Source of the DNA: Polyangiaceae bacterium
GTDB lineage: Bacteria > Myxococcota_A > Polyangia > Polyangiales > Polyangiaceae
Assembly (NCBI GenBank): GCA_013361525.1
Contig: JABFXY010000101.1
Location: 1-64,000, forward strand
Reading direction: 5' to 3'
Length of the DNA stretch: 64,000 nucleotides
Each line of letters opens with the position of its first letter. Positions within the stretch are counted from its first letter, which is position 1. The translations under genes were made by a program, and so were the position numbers. Positions 1-7,200 of this stretch are shown here, piece by piece. Under the pieces are notes generated by a model. The model had not been told where the DNA came from. It saw only the letters and a list, made by a program, of their open reading frames with translations, and did no database searches.

Positions 1-815
1 CGACGAGCTCCTGCCCGACGCCTGGACCGCTCCGTAGCGACGCCGCGTCAACGCGCAGCAGCTGCGTCGGAAAGTGAACGGTTACGTAGCTCCGACCAAA
101 ACAAAGTGCCGCGAGGGGCCGGTCACGAGTGACGCCGGGGACGATGGGATCGACGCGGACGTCGTCTCGAGCGAGCGCCGTCGCGCAGGCTGCGACATAA
201 GAAGCCGGCCCCTTGAGCAGCATGCCGTAGCCTTCCGCGAGGAGGATGAGCGGCGGATAGTCCGCGTTTAGATACCGCTCAAGAGGTCGCCAGCCGTCAA
301 AGAAGGCATGAGTCAGCTGTGCGAGCCTGGAAAGCGTTGCATCCGGGTCGGCTGCTCGTGAGGAGATGAACAGAGAAGACGTCGGTTCGCGATAATCGGT
401 GAGGAGCGGATGGTCGTCGAACAGACCTGCACGGTCATAATGCTCCCCCGCGCAATGCGCTTCGAGCTTCCCCATGAAGTGCACGCGCGACGCGACTTCG
501 AGGTTCGTCGGGAGCGCGTCCCAGAATGTCGTCTGCCTCCGGACGATCCGGCCGCTTTGCTGGAGGACGGGAGGCAGGATTGGGCGCATTGGTTTGGACA
601 AAATATCGGCGTTACGCTTGAAGCAGCACTGCTCGGGGCGTGCGGGTGGCTCATCAAACTGGAACGTCGACGCTCAAGTTGGGAATTCGCTGCGCTCGCG
701 AGAGGAGCTCGGCGCGGACGAGGTCTCCGAGGTGCATCGTCGGGCGTTTGCGGATCGCCTCGAGACCTTCGAGCACCTCGATTTGATTCAGGTCGACTGA
801 TGACGAATTGTCCAC
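1..815 (-). pseudogene. Cassette gene with GyrB-like N-terminal motif, frameshifted, runs off left edge
   Basis: A GTG at 815 follows a clear GAGGAG ribosome site and lies 14 nt after the R' box of the attC at 829-911, so this is the natural cassette start. The first frame encodes 53 residues including the string GLEAIRKRPTMHLGD. This closely resembles the GLEAVRKRPGMYIGD motif opening the ATPase domain of GyrB/ParE proteins. It stops at 654-656. The +1 frame then stays open from about 664 to the left edge, over 210 codons with protein-like composition and no recognised domain. I infer a single frameshift (mutation or sequence error) in one gene. The function is unknown; the GyrB likeness covers only about 20 residues. 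Confidence 0.55.
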
Positions 816-828
816 GTTCTCCTCGTCT

Positions 829-911
829 GTCCAACCTACCAGCGTTCAGCTGCGACCGGCAGAGGCAGCGAGCGACCGTGGTCGATCCTCAGCAGCATCG
901 CCTTGTTGGGC
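829..911 (-). repeat. attC site
   Basis: Written on the plus strand the site starts GTCCAAC (829-835), has an 8-nt spacer, GTTCAGC (843-849), a loop, and ends GTTGGGC (905-911). On the minus strand this gives R'' GCCCAAC, L' GCTGAAC and R' GTTGGAC, all matching the attC consensus. It separates the GyrB-like cassette from the DUF5984 segment. Confidence 0.75.
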
Positions 912-1043
912 GCTGCTCGTCGTATGCCGCACGGCGGCTGTCTGCGAAAGAAAAAGGCGCACCCTCCGGGACGACCGCGGTCGAAAACGCAGCCAGCCCT
1001 GTCGGTTGCGACTCCGGAGTGAACGTCGTAATCAACGTACGGA

Positions 1044-1853
1044 ATGCCGCTCTTTGAGTTCGAGCTCGCGCGAATCGAGGACATTGAGCCTTGGGGAAAT
1101 CGGAGCCTGAGTTGGTTCGAGTTGACGGACGGCCGATTTCGAATGCCGGTCGGCGACCAGGTGCTGTTCGAGTACTCGGAGGTGATCACAAGACATTGGG
1201 AGGCTCGCCTGTGCGCGCACACCCATCAGTCTGCCGTGTTTGAGCGGGCCGCCGATTACCAGATCGCGGCGTTCGTCCGGGACATGCTTGGAAGCGCCGC
1301 TGCTGGTGCGGCCCGCCTCCCCGAGCGAGTCGAGCGCCTGGCGGCCGATTGGGAGCGCCTGACGGACCTCCGAAATGAGGCTGATCCGAACGACGAGAGT
1401 GACGAAGCGACGGACCGTGCGGACGCCGCGTGGCGCTGGTTGGGGGAGCGCTCGCCGTGGACGTCGTACCTGGTCGCGAGTCCGAGGTTTCATTTTGTGC
1501 GTGTCGGCGAGGAGGTGCGCATTCACTGGGACAATCGAGAGCAACGCGTCGACGAGCTTCCGGTCTGGACTGCGCAGGCCGGAGTCTTTGCGATGCCCGT
1601 GGAGCGCTTCTTGTATGAATGCCGCGATTTTGCGGAGCGCCTGCTTCTCGAAATGGAGCGCCGAATCGCAATGGTCGAATCGGGCGCGGCGCTTGCTCAA
1701 GCGGACATGGATCCTGAGTCGCTTAGATGGCAACAGGAAACGTGGCGAACCGAGTTTGACTCGTACTTTGCTGGGTATCAGCCCGAGATCCCGTGGGATG
1801 AGGCACAGCGCGCGCTGGAGCTCATTGCGGCCAAGAGGGGCGTGCCCTTCTGA
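1044..1853 (+). CDS. DUF5984-family protein, opposite orientation to the array
   Basis: This 269-residue soluble protein opens with FEFELARIEDIEPWG and LSWFELTDGRFRM. These resemble the start of DUF5984 proteins, in which a 'PWG...L.WFGLTDG' pattern recurs. The family has no known reaction. The rest is acidic, with Trp-rich stretches (WRWLGERSPWTSYL) and a late helix pattern around FLYECRDFAERLLLEMERRI. It is the only well-supported plus-strand gene inside the cassette array, lying between the attC at 829-911 and a degenerate one at 1881-1947, so it may be a cassette gene in reverse orientation. The ATG at 1044 has no strong ribosome site; an internal start is possible. Confidence 0.72.
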   Translation: MPLFEFELARIEDIEPWGNRSLSWFELTDGRFRMPVGDQVLFEYSEVITRHWEARLCAHTHQSAVFERAADYQIAAFVRDMLGSAAAGAARLPERVERLAADWERLTDLRNEADPNDESDEATDRADAAWRWLGERSPWTSYLVASPRFHFVRVGEEVRIHWDNREQRVDELPVWTAQAGVFAMPVERFLYECRDFAERLLLEMERRIAMVESGAALAQADMDPESLRWQQETWRTEFDSYFAGYQPEIPWDEAQRALELIAAKRGVPF

Positions 1854-1880
1854 CGACCGTAAGGCAGGGCTGCCTGGCTC

Positions 1881-1947
1881 ACCCAGCTGCCGGCGCCAGA
1901 CCGAGCGAAGCGACGGACGGTGAGCGCCCGTTACAACTCCTGGGTAC
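1881..1947 (-). repeat. Degenerate attC-like site
   Basis: The core (CAGCTGCCGGCGCCAGACCG) matches the loop arm of the attC at 4202-4287, and the right arm has GTTACAAC as L''. The outer R' box next to the DUF5984 stop is not recognisable and the R'' box is diverged. It may be inactive. Confidence 0.45.
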
Positions 1948-1969
1948 CGCGGCAAACCCGGACTCGGCC

Positions 1970-2440
1970 CTATCTTTTCCAGCGGAAGCGGCTGAGGATC
2001 ATCCTCGCCACGTCCGCGATTGCAGCCGGGGCGCCGGGCGCACGCAGGTCGCAGGCGACAATCAGCTCCACGAGATCGCCACGAGGGGACTGCGCGAAGT
2101 AGCTCAGAATGTCGCAGATACCGTCCGTCCACTCGAAGCCACGTGCAGGAACGCCGTCGAGCTCGGCGGAGAATCGGCCGGGCTCGCCCTGAAGGACTCG
2201 GCGCCCCATCAGATGCTCGACCGGATCATCAACGGACCCGTCCGGGCTCCGCGGCACTGCCAACACAACCGCACTGAGCGTTGCGTATCTGATGTCGCCA
2301 TCGACTGACTCGAGAACCTCGCGAGGTGCATACCCGATCCCATTGGGCGGATCACTTCGGCGCCACCCCTCTGGCGCCGCAAGGTCCAGGATCGCCTCCA
2401 AGTGTTCGTCGTCGCGTGGCGTGCTCAAGTCGGGCCACAT
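1970..2440 (-). CDS. Hypothetical cassette protein
   Basis: About 156 residues from the ATG at 2440 (MWPDLSTP); an in-frame ATG at 2452 is the alternative. The ATG at 2440 overlaps the R' box of the attC-like site at 2432-2489, as cassette starts do. The protein has no signal peptide or membrane segment. It carries short hydrophobic strands (YATLSAVVLAVPRS, GDLVELIVACDL) separated by acidic loops, suggesting a small alpha/beta fold. Stop and downstream degenerate attC are 23 nt apart. I do not recognise the family; similar small proteins in integron cassettes are usually uncharacterised. Confidence 0.65.
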   Translation of the reverse strand: MWPDLSTPRDDEHLEAILDLAAPEGWRRSDPPNGIGYAPREVLESVDGDIRYATLSAVVLAVPRSPDGSVDDPVEHLMGRRVLQGEPGRFSAELDGVPARGFEWTDGICDILSYFAQSPRGDLVELIVACDLRAPGAPAAIADVARMILSRFRWKR

Positions 2441-2489
2441 ACTAGCGTTCACCTGAAGGGCGTGGTCTGAAGTTCAGACCCAGTTTGCT
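2432..2489 (-). repeat. Short attC-like site
   Basis: On the plus strand GGGCCAC (2432-2438), 8-nt spacer, GTTCACC (2447-2453), then GTTCAGA and GTTTGCT (2483-2489). The spacing equals that of the good sites but R' (GTGGCCC) and R'' deviate from consensus. It overlaps the last codons of the upstream gene. Confidence 0.45.
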
Positions 2490-2839
2490 TCCTGCATCTC
2501 TGCAGCGGTGCGATCATGCCATGCAAAGACGGGGCGCCAGGGAAAGAAAGCAATCGCGGCATGAGCGAGCACGTTATGCTTGAGCCAAGCGGAGGGGACG
2601 CGGACGACGGGCATTGGGGAGTGGAGAATTCGTCGCCGCAGGTTGAGATGTTGGCTGGTCCAGTCGTGGAACCATACGGCCTTCTGGGACGGCCACAGCC
2701 CGAGCAATGGATGGGACACCGCGTTGTGGAGGAACCACCACGCGTCGTGTCGGACCTTCGGCAACACGCGCGTTCGCGTCGACCAGGCGTTGATTCGCTT
2801 TTGGTAGCGGCGAAACGCTCCGGTGGGTCTATCGGACAT
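2474..2839 (-). CDS. Cassette protein with duplicated HN-H-P/HD-T motif
   Basis: A 121-residue basic protein. It contains two copies of a 30-35-residue pattern: HNAVSHPLLGLWP...FHDWT and HNVLAHAAIAFFP...WHDRT. In each, an HN pair, a second His, a Pro and an HD-x-T group keep their spacing. Repeated His/Asp could bind a metal, but this is speculation; the family is not one I can name. The ATG overlaps the stop region of the upstream gene by 11 nt, so the two are probably translated together from one cassette. The stop lies in the downstream attC-like site. Confidence 0.65.
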   Translation of the reverse strand: MSDRPTGAFRRYQKRINAWSTRTRVLPKVRHDAWWFLHNAVSHPLLGLWPSQKAVWFHDWTSQHLNLRRRILHSPMPVVRVPSAWLKHNVLAHAAIAFFPWRPVFAWHDRTAAEMQEANWV

Positions 2840-3062
2840 GGGGCACGTCGTTCTGGTTGACCCACGACCTGAATATCTCGAGCTCGCAGGTAACCCCTAC
2901 CTGAAGGGCCTCGACTTCGTCGAAGAGATACTCGTGCGGCACGGTGTAGAGGCGCCCGGCGCAAGTGAATCGGATGGAGTCCTCCAGCTTCTCGAGAATG
3001 ATGACGTCGGGAACGCTGACGGTGTCGAACACGGGCCTCCAGCGGGCTCGACGCCCGAGCAT
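2829..3062 (-). CDS. Small cassette protein (77 aa)
   Basis: The ATG at 3062 lies 7 nt beyond the R' box (GTTGGGC) of the attC at 3070-3137. A longer in-frame reading through the attC exists but would translate the recombination site and is not credible. The protein has a beta-rich pattern (FDTVSVPDVIILEKLEDSI, RLYTVPHEYLF) and no signal or membrane segment. It overlaps the next gene by 11 nt, making a two-gene cassette, which suggests the products act together. No family is recognised. Confidence 0.6.
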   Translation of the reverse strand: MLGRRARWRPVFDTVSVPDVIILEKLEDSIRFTCAGRLYTVPHEYLFDEVEALQVGVTCELEIFRSWVNQNDVPHVR

Positions 3063-3069
3063 TCTGTCC

Positions 3070-3137
3070 GCCCAACGTATCGGCGTTGAGCTGCGGGCGC
3101 CAGAGGGTGCCCAGCGGGGGGAGGGCGACCGTCGGGA
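3070..3137 (-). repeat. attC site
   Basis: Plus-strand GCCCAAC (3070-3076), spacer GTATCGGC, GTTGAGC (3085-3091), then a GC-rich loop. The outer right box is probably GTCGGGA (3131-3137), one base off in its first half. The R'/L' arm is a perfect match to the array consensus; the other arm is less certain. Confidence 0.65.
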
Positions 3138-3516
3138 AAGCCCGCGGCTCATGTCGCCGGCGCGCCGGGCACGAACGGCCCTGTGAGCTGCCAAACCAGA
3201 AACGCGATGCGACCGCCTCTACTTGGACGCGTGCCTGATTGCCAGCGTTCGGATCGCCGAACTGCAGCTGGAGCGCATCGGTGTAGCCGCGTGCATTCGT
3301 GAGAACTGAGGCCGACTGCAATGGCAGGGCTATGCAAGCATTCCACGGTGGGGTTGACGTGACGTCGGTCACCGTGGCAGCGGACCAGCTCGGAGGCGCA
3401 AGCGAGACCCGAACGCCAGAGAGTTGGTAAGCGATCAAAGGCGAAGCGGTCAGCGTGTGGTCGGGGCAGCCTACCCAGCGATCGCGGACCGTCAAGTGCA
3501 ACGCCGTGTCGGGCAA
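3138..3516 (-). CDS. Hypothetical cassette protein without a stop before its attC
   Basis: The frame starting at TTG 3516 gives a convincing protein for about 110 residues (VRVSLAPPSWSAATVTDV, ending VQVEAVASRFWFG), probably beta-rich. No in-frame stop precedes the attC at 3070-3137; the frame runs on through that site into the next cassette, which is not expected for an intact gene. Either a frameshift near 3180-3200 has removed the natural stop, or the gene was truncated when the cassette formed. It follows the stop of the upstream gene by 24 nt with no attC between, so both share one cassette. Confidence 0.45.
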
Positions 3517-3540
3517 CGTCGGGGTGTGCCCGCATCGCCG

Positions 3541-4197
3541 CTACTCGTGATCTCGGTCGGTATCGGCTTGGTCCGACACTTCGTATGTTCGCGCCCACTC
3601 GCGGAGCTCCAGGTAACGGGTATAGCGAGGCTCGTAGTACGGCCAGAAGAACGTTTCGCGAGTCGCATCTGCGAGGGCGTCGGGTCCGACATCCAGCCAG
3701 TTCTTGCCGAGCTCGTTGGCGTCCTTCTCTCGCTGATGCATCGCGCAGCGGACGTCGGCAACCGCCTGAGTTCGGTCGATGATGTCGACTAGGTTGCCAC
3801 CGTCGAAGAGGAGTTCGGTCACTCGCCCGAATTCATAGATTTCACTCCGCATGACAGGGTAATCGAGCAGGTCTCGAGTGAGAATGATGCCGCCGGAGTA
3901 GTTTAGTGCCTGATTAAGCGGTCTAAACACGGCATTGAGTCCGGCGGCTTTGCTGAGTCGCTCCGGCGAGACCCCGAGGACCTTCTTGGGTATCGGGATC
4001 GCGTGCGCCCAAATCTCTCCCAGGAGAAGCGTTGTTCCTCGCAATTCGTAGAAGAGCTGGAATCCACGCCAACAGGCCGTCGATGCGTAGCCCACCTTGA
4101 TGCCGAGGGCGTCGAAATCGAAGACACACGACGTCTTCTCGTAGAGCGTCCAGTCTTCGCCAGCATACCGCACGACGTCTTCGATCTGCGTAGTCAC
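3541..4197 (-). CDS. Hypothetical cassette protein (218 aa)
   Basis: A complete 218-residue acidic protein starting at ATG 4197, five bases after the R' region of the attC at 4202-4287. It has no signal peptide or membrane helix. It is rich in aromatic residues, with segments such as WRGFQLFYELRGTTLLLGEI, LNYSGGIILTRDLLD and a C-terminal RETFFWPYYEPRYTRYLELR. I recall similar unannotated proteins in cassettes and near polymorphic-toxin loci but cannot name a family. It is the first gene of a probable two-gene cassette with 3138-3516. Confidence 0.72.
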   Translation of the reverse strand: MTTQIEDVVRYAGEDWTLYEKTSCVFDFDALGIKVGYASTACWRGFQLFYELRGTTLLLGEIWAHAIPIPKKVLGVSPERLSKAAGLNAVFRPLNQALNYSGGIILTRDLLDYPVMRSEIYEFGRVTELLFDGGNLVDIIDRTQAVADVRCAMHQREKDANELGKNWLDVGPDALADATRETFFWPYYEPRYTRYLELREWARTYEVSDQADTDRDHE

Positions 4198-4201
4198 GTC
4201 T

Positions 4202-4287
4202 GCCCAAAGCTATCGGCATTCAGCAGCGGCCGCCAGACCGAGCGCAGCGAGCGACGGCGAACCGTCTGCCGTAACACCTTGTTGGAC
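4202..4287 (-). repeat. attC site
   Basis: Plus strand GCCCAAA (4202-4208), spacer ending TATCGGC with one extra base, ATTCAGC (4218-4224), loop, GTAACAC and GTTGGAC (4281-4287). The site is 86 bp. The R'' box matches the consensus exactly; R' has one mismatch. Confidence 0.7.
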
Positions 4288-4358
4288 AGTATCACGAGGT
4301 CCCCGCCGCCGGTGGGTGCCCTCCCGAGAGCGCCAAGTTGCCGACTCGGCCACGATGC

Positions 4359-4862
4359 TCACGGATGCCCAGGTCCCGGGAGGTCTCCTTCCGAAAGCGT
4401 CCACTCGAAACAAGGGTCTTGCTCGAGCGCGCGAAAGTTCGGAATGCATAACCAATAGGATTGGGCCGCGAACGAGACCGGAAGCCTCGATAGGACGTCG
4501 TCGAGCCAGGCGCGTCGCGGCCACGGATTGCGACCACCAGGCCCCTCTCGGACCGCGTGGAAGAGAAAGTCCCGCGTGCGGCCGATATCGATGACGCGCG
4601 TGACGCAAAGGACCGCTCTATCGCTGGAGAAGCCGCGCCGGTGCCCCCAAAAGCAATCGTCGAGCGACACTGACGGCGACGAGCCCAAGACGCTCAGCCG
4701 GACCGTCTGCGCGATCGATGATCACGCCCCGGCTCCCGATGAAGCCGACTGGAAAGAACCATAAGTCTGGGTGCTCTACCACCTCGCGCTCGAACGCCGC
4801 GCGCCGCGTTGCTCGGCGTAGGCGGCATCGATCGCCTCGGCATCTGCGCGGGTAATCGGCAC
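4359..4862 (-). pseudogene. YrhB/Imm35-like cassette gene broken by two frameshifts
   Basis: From GTG 4862, with a GAGAGG ribosome site and 20 nt after an attC R' box, the first frame reads ITRADAEAIDAAYAEQRG and soon stops. A second frame continues with AFEREVVEHPDLWFFPVGFI and GVIIDRADGPAERLG. A third continues with SVSLDDCFWGHRRGF and ends at 4359. Joined, the three pieces make one protein of about 165 residues. Its order (ITR.eA..ia..y, W.FP..., GVI.DR..G....LG, d..w.h..Gf) resembles the YrhB/Imm35 type of immunity-like domain. This is my reading of the pattern, not a search result. Two frameshifts suggest decay or sequencing error. Confidence 0.5.
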
Positions 4863-4882
4863 TCTGGTCGCCTCTCGGAGCC

Positions 4883-4966
4883 GGCCAACGTATCGGCGCT
4901 CAGCTGGAAGCGCCAGAGGTGCTGGAGCGAGGGAGGGCGACCGCCGGTTATAACGCCCAGTTGGGC
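4883..4966 (-). repeat. attC site
   Basis: Plus strand GGCCAAC (4883-4889), spacer GTATCGGC, GCTCAGC (4898-4904), loop, GTTATAAC, 4-nt spacer, GTTGGGC (4960-4966). It is 84 bp, with both outer boxes near-perfect. The upstream gene stops 6 nt to its right. Confidence 0.78.
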
Positions 4967-4971
4967 CACGG

Positions 4972-5538
4972 TTACAGTTGGTCCGCTCTCGGAGAGAGCC
5001 AGTCCGACCAGCGGCGACGGTATTCCATGACCTGTTGGGGCGACGCGAGGAAGAGGTCCGCCCCTCCGTCGTACGGCGCGAACGCGGTTCGATGCGTAAG
5101 GTTGGCGAACAGGAGCGGGCCGACGTCGTCATCAGCACGCGCCCTCAGAACGCCGTCGAACTGTCCCGATTTCCAGGTCACCGCGAGGGCGCCGAGCTCA
5201 AATTGCTCGTACGCGTCGGTGAGCGCTGCGAGTTCGGGCAGCCAACTTGGCTGCGGCGGATCAGCGAGAAGCTTCAAGAGCTTCGACGAGGTCGAATCCG
5301 GAAAGTCGCAGAAAAAGAGGATGCATTGAGCGTCGAGCCCAAGGATTGTAGTCGCGGCCGCGTTTTGCCGCGACAGCAACTCGGTATAGTCGCCCGGGCT
5401 CGCCGGGTATCGCCTCCCGCCAGGCAAATTGTGAATGCGGAGCCATCGGTCCGGCAACGCACGCCTGCAGAGGTGGCCAATGGGCGCCACGTCTCCAAAG
5501 GCGCTGCGCCATCCCGCCGTGATTGCCGCAGATTGCAT
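4972..5538 (-). CDS. Hypothetical cassette protein with RIHNLP-RYP motif
   Basis: A 188-residue protein. Its ATG at 5538 is only 4 nt from the attC R' box; the purine-rich GGGCGGAC made by that box is the only ribosome-site candidate. Motifs include RWLRIHNLPGGRRYPASP, then YTELLSRQNAAATTILG, and a C-terminal APYDGGADLFLAS. I recall uncharacterised proteins with a related RIHSLP..KRYP motif, but no function is known for them. There is no signal peptide. It sits alone between two good attC sites, so it is a typical one-gene cassette. Confidence 0.75.
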   Translation of the reverse strand: MQSAAITAGWRSAFGDVAPIGHLCRRALPDRWLRIHNLPGGRRYPASPGDYTELLSRQNAAATTILGLDAQCILFFCDFPDSTSSKLLKLLADPPQPSWLPELAALTDAYEQFELGALAVTWKSGQFDGVLRARADDDVGPLLFANLTHRTAFAPYDGGADLFLASPQQVMEYRRRWSDWLSPRADQL

Positions 5539-5542
5539 GTCC

Positions 5543-5626
5543 GCCCAACGTATCCGCGTTCAGCGGCCGGTGCCAGAGCGACCGAAGCGAGGCCGCGTGG
5601 TCGCCGGGTGCAACGGCCGGTTGGAC
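5543..5626 (-). repeat. attC site
   Basis: Plus strand GCCCAAC (5543-5549), 8-nt spacer, GTTCAGC (5558-5564), loop, GTGCAAC and GTTGGAC (5620-5626). It is 84 bp. Both outer boxes fit RYYYAAC/GTTRRRY exactly; this is the clearest site of the array. Confidence 0.8.
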
Positions 5627-5694
5627 GGTGAGTCGACAGCGCGGAGTGCTTCGAGCATCGGGGGTCTGGAACGGCCGCGCGCGCCGTTGCTGAG

Positions 5695-6075
5695 TTAGAG
5701 CACCTCGAATCCGGAACAAGCTCGCAAGTAGCGGACGAACTTCAGAAGGATGTCCCGGTTGGTACTGTAGTTGTGAGCAGAGTCGACGCCCTTGTAGAGG
5801 GTGCCATCGTCCGGGTCCGACGTCGTACTTCCGTCAAGCAGCAGTCGAGCCTGACCTTCGAGTACAGGAAGCACCTGAGCCTCAAGCGCGTCTGCAACCA
5901 GGCGCGCCTCCTGCTCAGTCAACCCATTGCCACAGAACGGCTCGTGAAGTCCTTCGACGCGATCCACTGCGATAGCGCCGGTGCGGCGGATGGCCTCGAC
6001 GAGTGCACGCCAATGCCAAAAGTTCACCTCGAAGCTGGGCCCGACGCCGTCCTGGGTGCGAAGCGAGATTCCCAC
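5695..6075 (-). CDS. Hypothetical cassette protein (about 126 aa)
   Basis: The coding frame is open through the attC, but the likely start is the GTG at 6075 (VGISLRTQDG), since the upstream residues translate the recombination site. The protein has VNFWHWRALVEAIRRTG, a conserved-looking LTEQEARLVADALE helix, and ends YSTNRDILLKFVRYLRACSGFEVL. Small proteins with this layout (a start strand, NFWxWR, a C-terminal RxCxGFxV) are familiar from unannotated bacterial genes, but I know no function. The ribosome site is weak. It occupies a one-gene cassette, with the stop 69 nt before the next attC. Confidence 0.68.
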   Translation of the reverse strand: MGISLRTQDGVGPSFEVNFWHWRALVEAIRRTGAIAVDRVEGLHEPFCGNGLTEQEARLVADALEAQVLPVLEGQARLLLDGSTTSDPDDGTLYKGVDSAHNYSTNRDILLKFVRYLRACSGFEVL

Positions 6076-6108
6076 AACAATTAGACTCGATGTAGTGTGC
6101 GGCGGCGG

Positions 6109-6200
6109 TCCAAACGTATCGGCGTTCAGCTGCAACGTCCACAGAGAGAGGCCGGGTAGCGGCCGACAGACGGCGTGGACAGCTGCAGCGCTTGTTATCC
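6109..6200 (-). repeat. attC site
   Basis: Plus strand TCCAAAC (6109-6115, with one extra A relative to neighbours), spacer GTATCGGC, GTTCAGC (6124-6130), loop, GTTATCC (6194-6200). The upstream gene's TAA stop lies inside the R'' box. Confidence 0.66.
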
Positions 6201-6794
6201 GGCGTCCAGAGGGCGGAGGTCAGACTCGAGGTACCGCTTCGATACTCTTCGACCGTCGACCGTGAGGCAATAGGTCCAGCAGTTCAGCTCATAATGCCAA
6301 ATGCGTTCGCGAATGAACCCCGTGTGCGGTGTGCGATTGCGCTCATTCAGCGTGACTCGAACGAGGCAGCCGATCTCGTGCACCGGAGGCGGGGTGCTCG
6401 GTGGGTCGGGGAAACGCGTAGAGGAAAGGCCAGACCGCGGCACGAGCGGCTCACCGAGTAGGATCGCGTCACGAAGCTCGACCTCAGGGCTAGGTTCTCG
6501 CGGCCGGCGCGGCGCGTGCTTTCCCGCGCGCCGGCGATCCGCGACCCCACGAAGTCGTTGAAGGAAGTGGTCGCGAGCCGAGCTCAGCTCCTCTGCCGCG
6601 GCAGCGATGACGCCGGCGCTGTTCGGCGCACCCCGAGAAAGTTGGTGCCGGCACTCGAGCTCCGCGAACACGCTCGTGAAGCTCGTGCCGGTGAGGCCAG
6701 CGTACCTGTCGCCCGCGTTGCGGAGCGCTAGATAGCGTCGCGGAAGCGGGAGCGTCGGATCGATAGCGCGGCGGTACAGGCTTCGGAAGCTCAT
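6195..6794 (-). CDS. Hypothetical cassette protein (199 aa)
   Basis: A basic 199-residue protein from ATG 6794, 25 nt after a degraded attC R' box. The N-terminal half is Arg/Ala-rich and helical (YRRAIDPTLPLPRRYLALRN, LSSARDHFLQRLRGVADRR). A Pro-rich linker near residue 130 leads to a beta-rich C-terminus (IGCLVRVTLNERNRTPHTGF, NCWTYCLTVDGRRVSKRYLE). That end could be a small barrel such as a YD- or SH3-like domain; this is a guess. No family is recognised. The stop overlaps the downstream attC. Confidence 0.66.
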   Translation of the reverse strand: MSFRSLYRRAIDPTLPLPRRYLALRNAGDRYAGLTGTSFTSVFAELECRHQLSRGAPNSAGVIAAAAEELSSARDHFLQRLRGVADRRRAGKHAPRRPREPSPEVELRDAILLGEPLVPRSGLSSTRFPDPPSTPPPVHEIGCLVRVTLNERNRTPHTGFIRERIWHYELNCWTYCLTVDGRRVSKRYLESDLRPLDAG

Positions 6795-6819
6795 CCCAGG
6801 AAACCATCCTGTCGAGTCC

Positions 6820-6918
6820 GAATAGCGTATCGGCGTTCACCGGCAGGCGCCACAGAGAGCGAGCGTAGCTTGCAGATCGGGGCAGGACGAACCTTGCCCA
6901 TTCGGCGAAGCGTTGCTT
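6820..6918 (-). repeat. Diverged attC site
   Basis: Plus strand spacer GTATCGGC and GTTCACC (6835-6841) match the array, and GTTGCTT (6912-6918) serves as the right box. The R' box reads GCTATTC on the minus strand instead of GTTRRRY, so recombination at this site may be lost. It is 99 bp. Confidence 0.55.
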
Positions 6919-6921
6919 CAG

Positions 6922-7197
6922 TCAGGGCTCGGTCAGCCCAGGCGGCAACGGCGCGCGCCAATTCAGATCCGAAACGCGGCCGAGAGCCGCGAGTGCGACT
7001 CGCGTCGCAATGGTGTACTTGGCAGCGTTGGTCCTAGATTGCACGGAAGCGTCTACGCGAGTCTCGTCAAGGGCACCACTTGGTGCAAGAACGTCTCGAC
7101 AGAAGATATTGATCGCGTCAACGACCGCGCATTGCAGCCGGAGCGCATCAACCTCGCCGCGGATCGCGTCCAGTGCATCGATGTTGAGTTTGTCCAT
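6922..7197 (-). CDS. Small helical cassette protein (91 aa)
   Basis: ATG at 7197 begins MDKLNIDALDAIRGEVDALR. An in-frame TTG at 7206 sits in the attC R' box itself and is unlikely to be the start. The protein is predicted all-helical, with heptad-like Leu/Ile spacing over the first 40 residues and an Ala-rich middle (NAAKYTIATRVALAALGRV). It has no signal peptide. It lies between attC sites at 6820-6918 and 7201-7284 with only a few bases to each, a compact one-gene cassette. The family is unknown. Confidence 0.7.
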   Translation of the reverse strand: MDKLNIDALDAIRGEVDALRLQCAVVDAINIFCRDVLAPSGALDETRVDASVQSRTNAAKYTIATRVALAALGRVSDLNWRAPLPPGLTEP

Positions 7198-7200
7198 GTC

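Noticed and set aside
2449..3516. A 355-codon minus-strand frame running through the attC at 3070-3137
   Set aside because: Beyond about residue 110 it translates a recombination site and an antisense frame of the next cassette. Several such frames share the same LNADTL-like peptide, which is just the attC read as protein.
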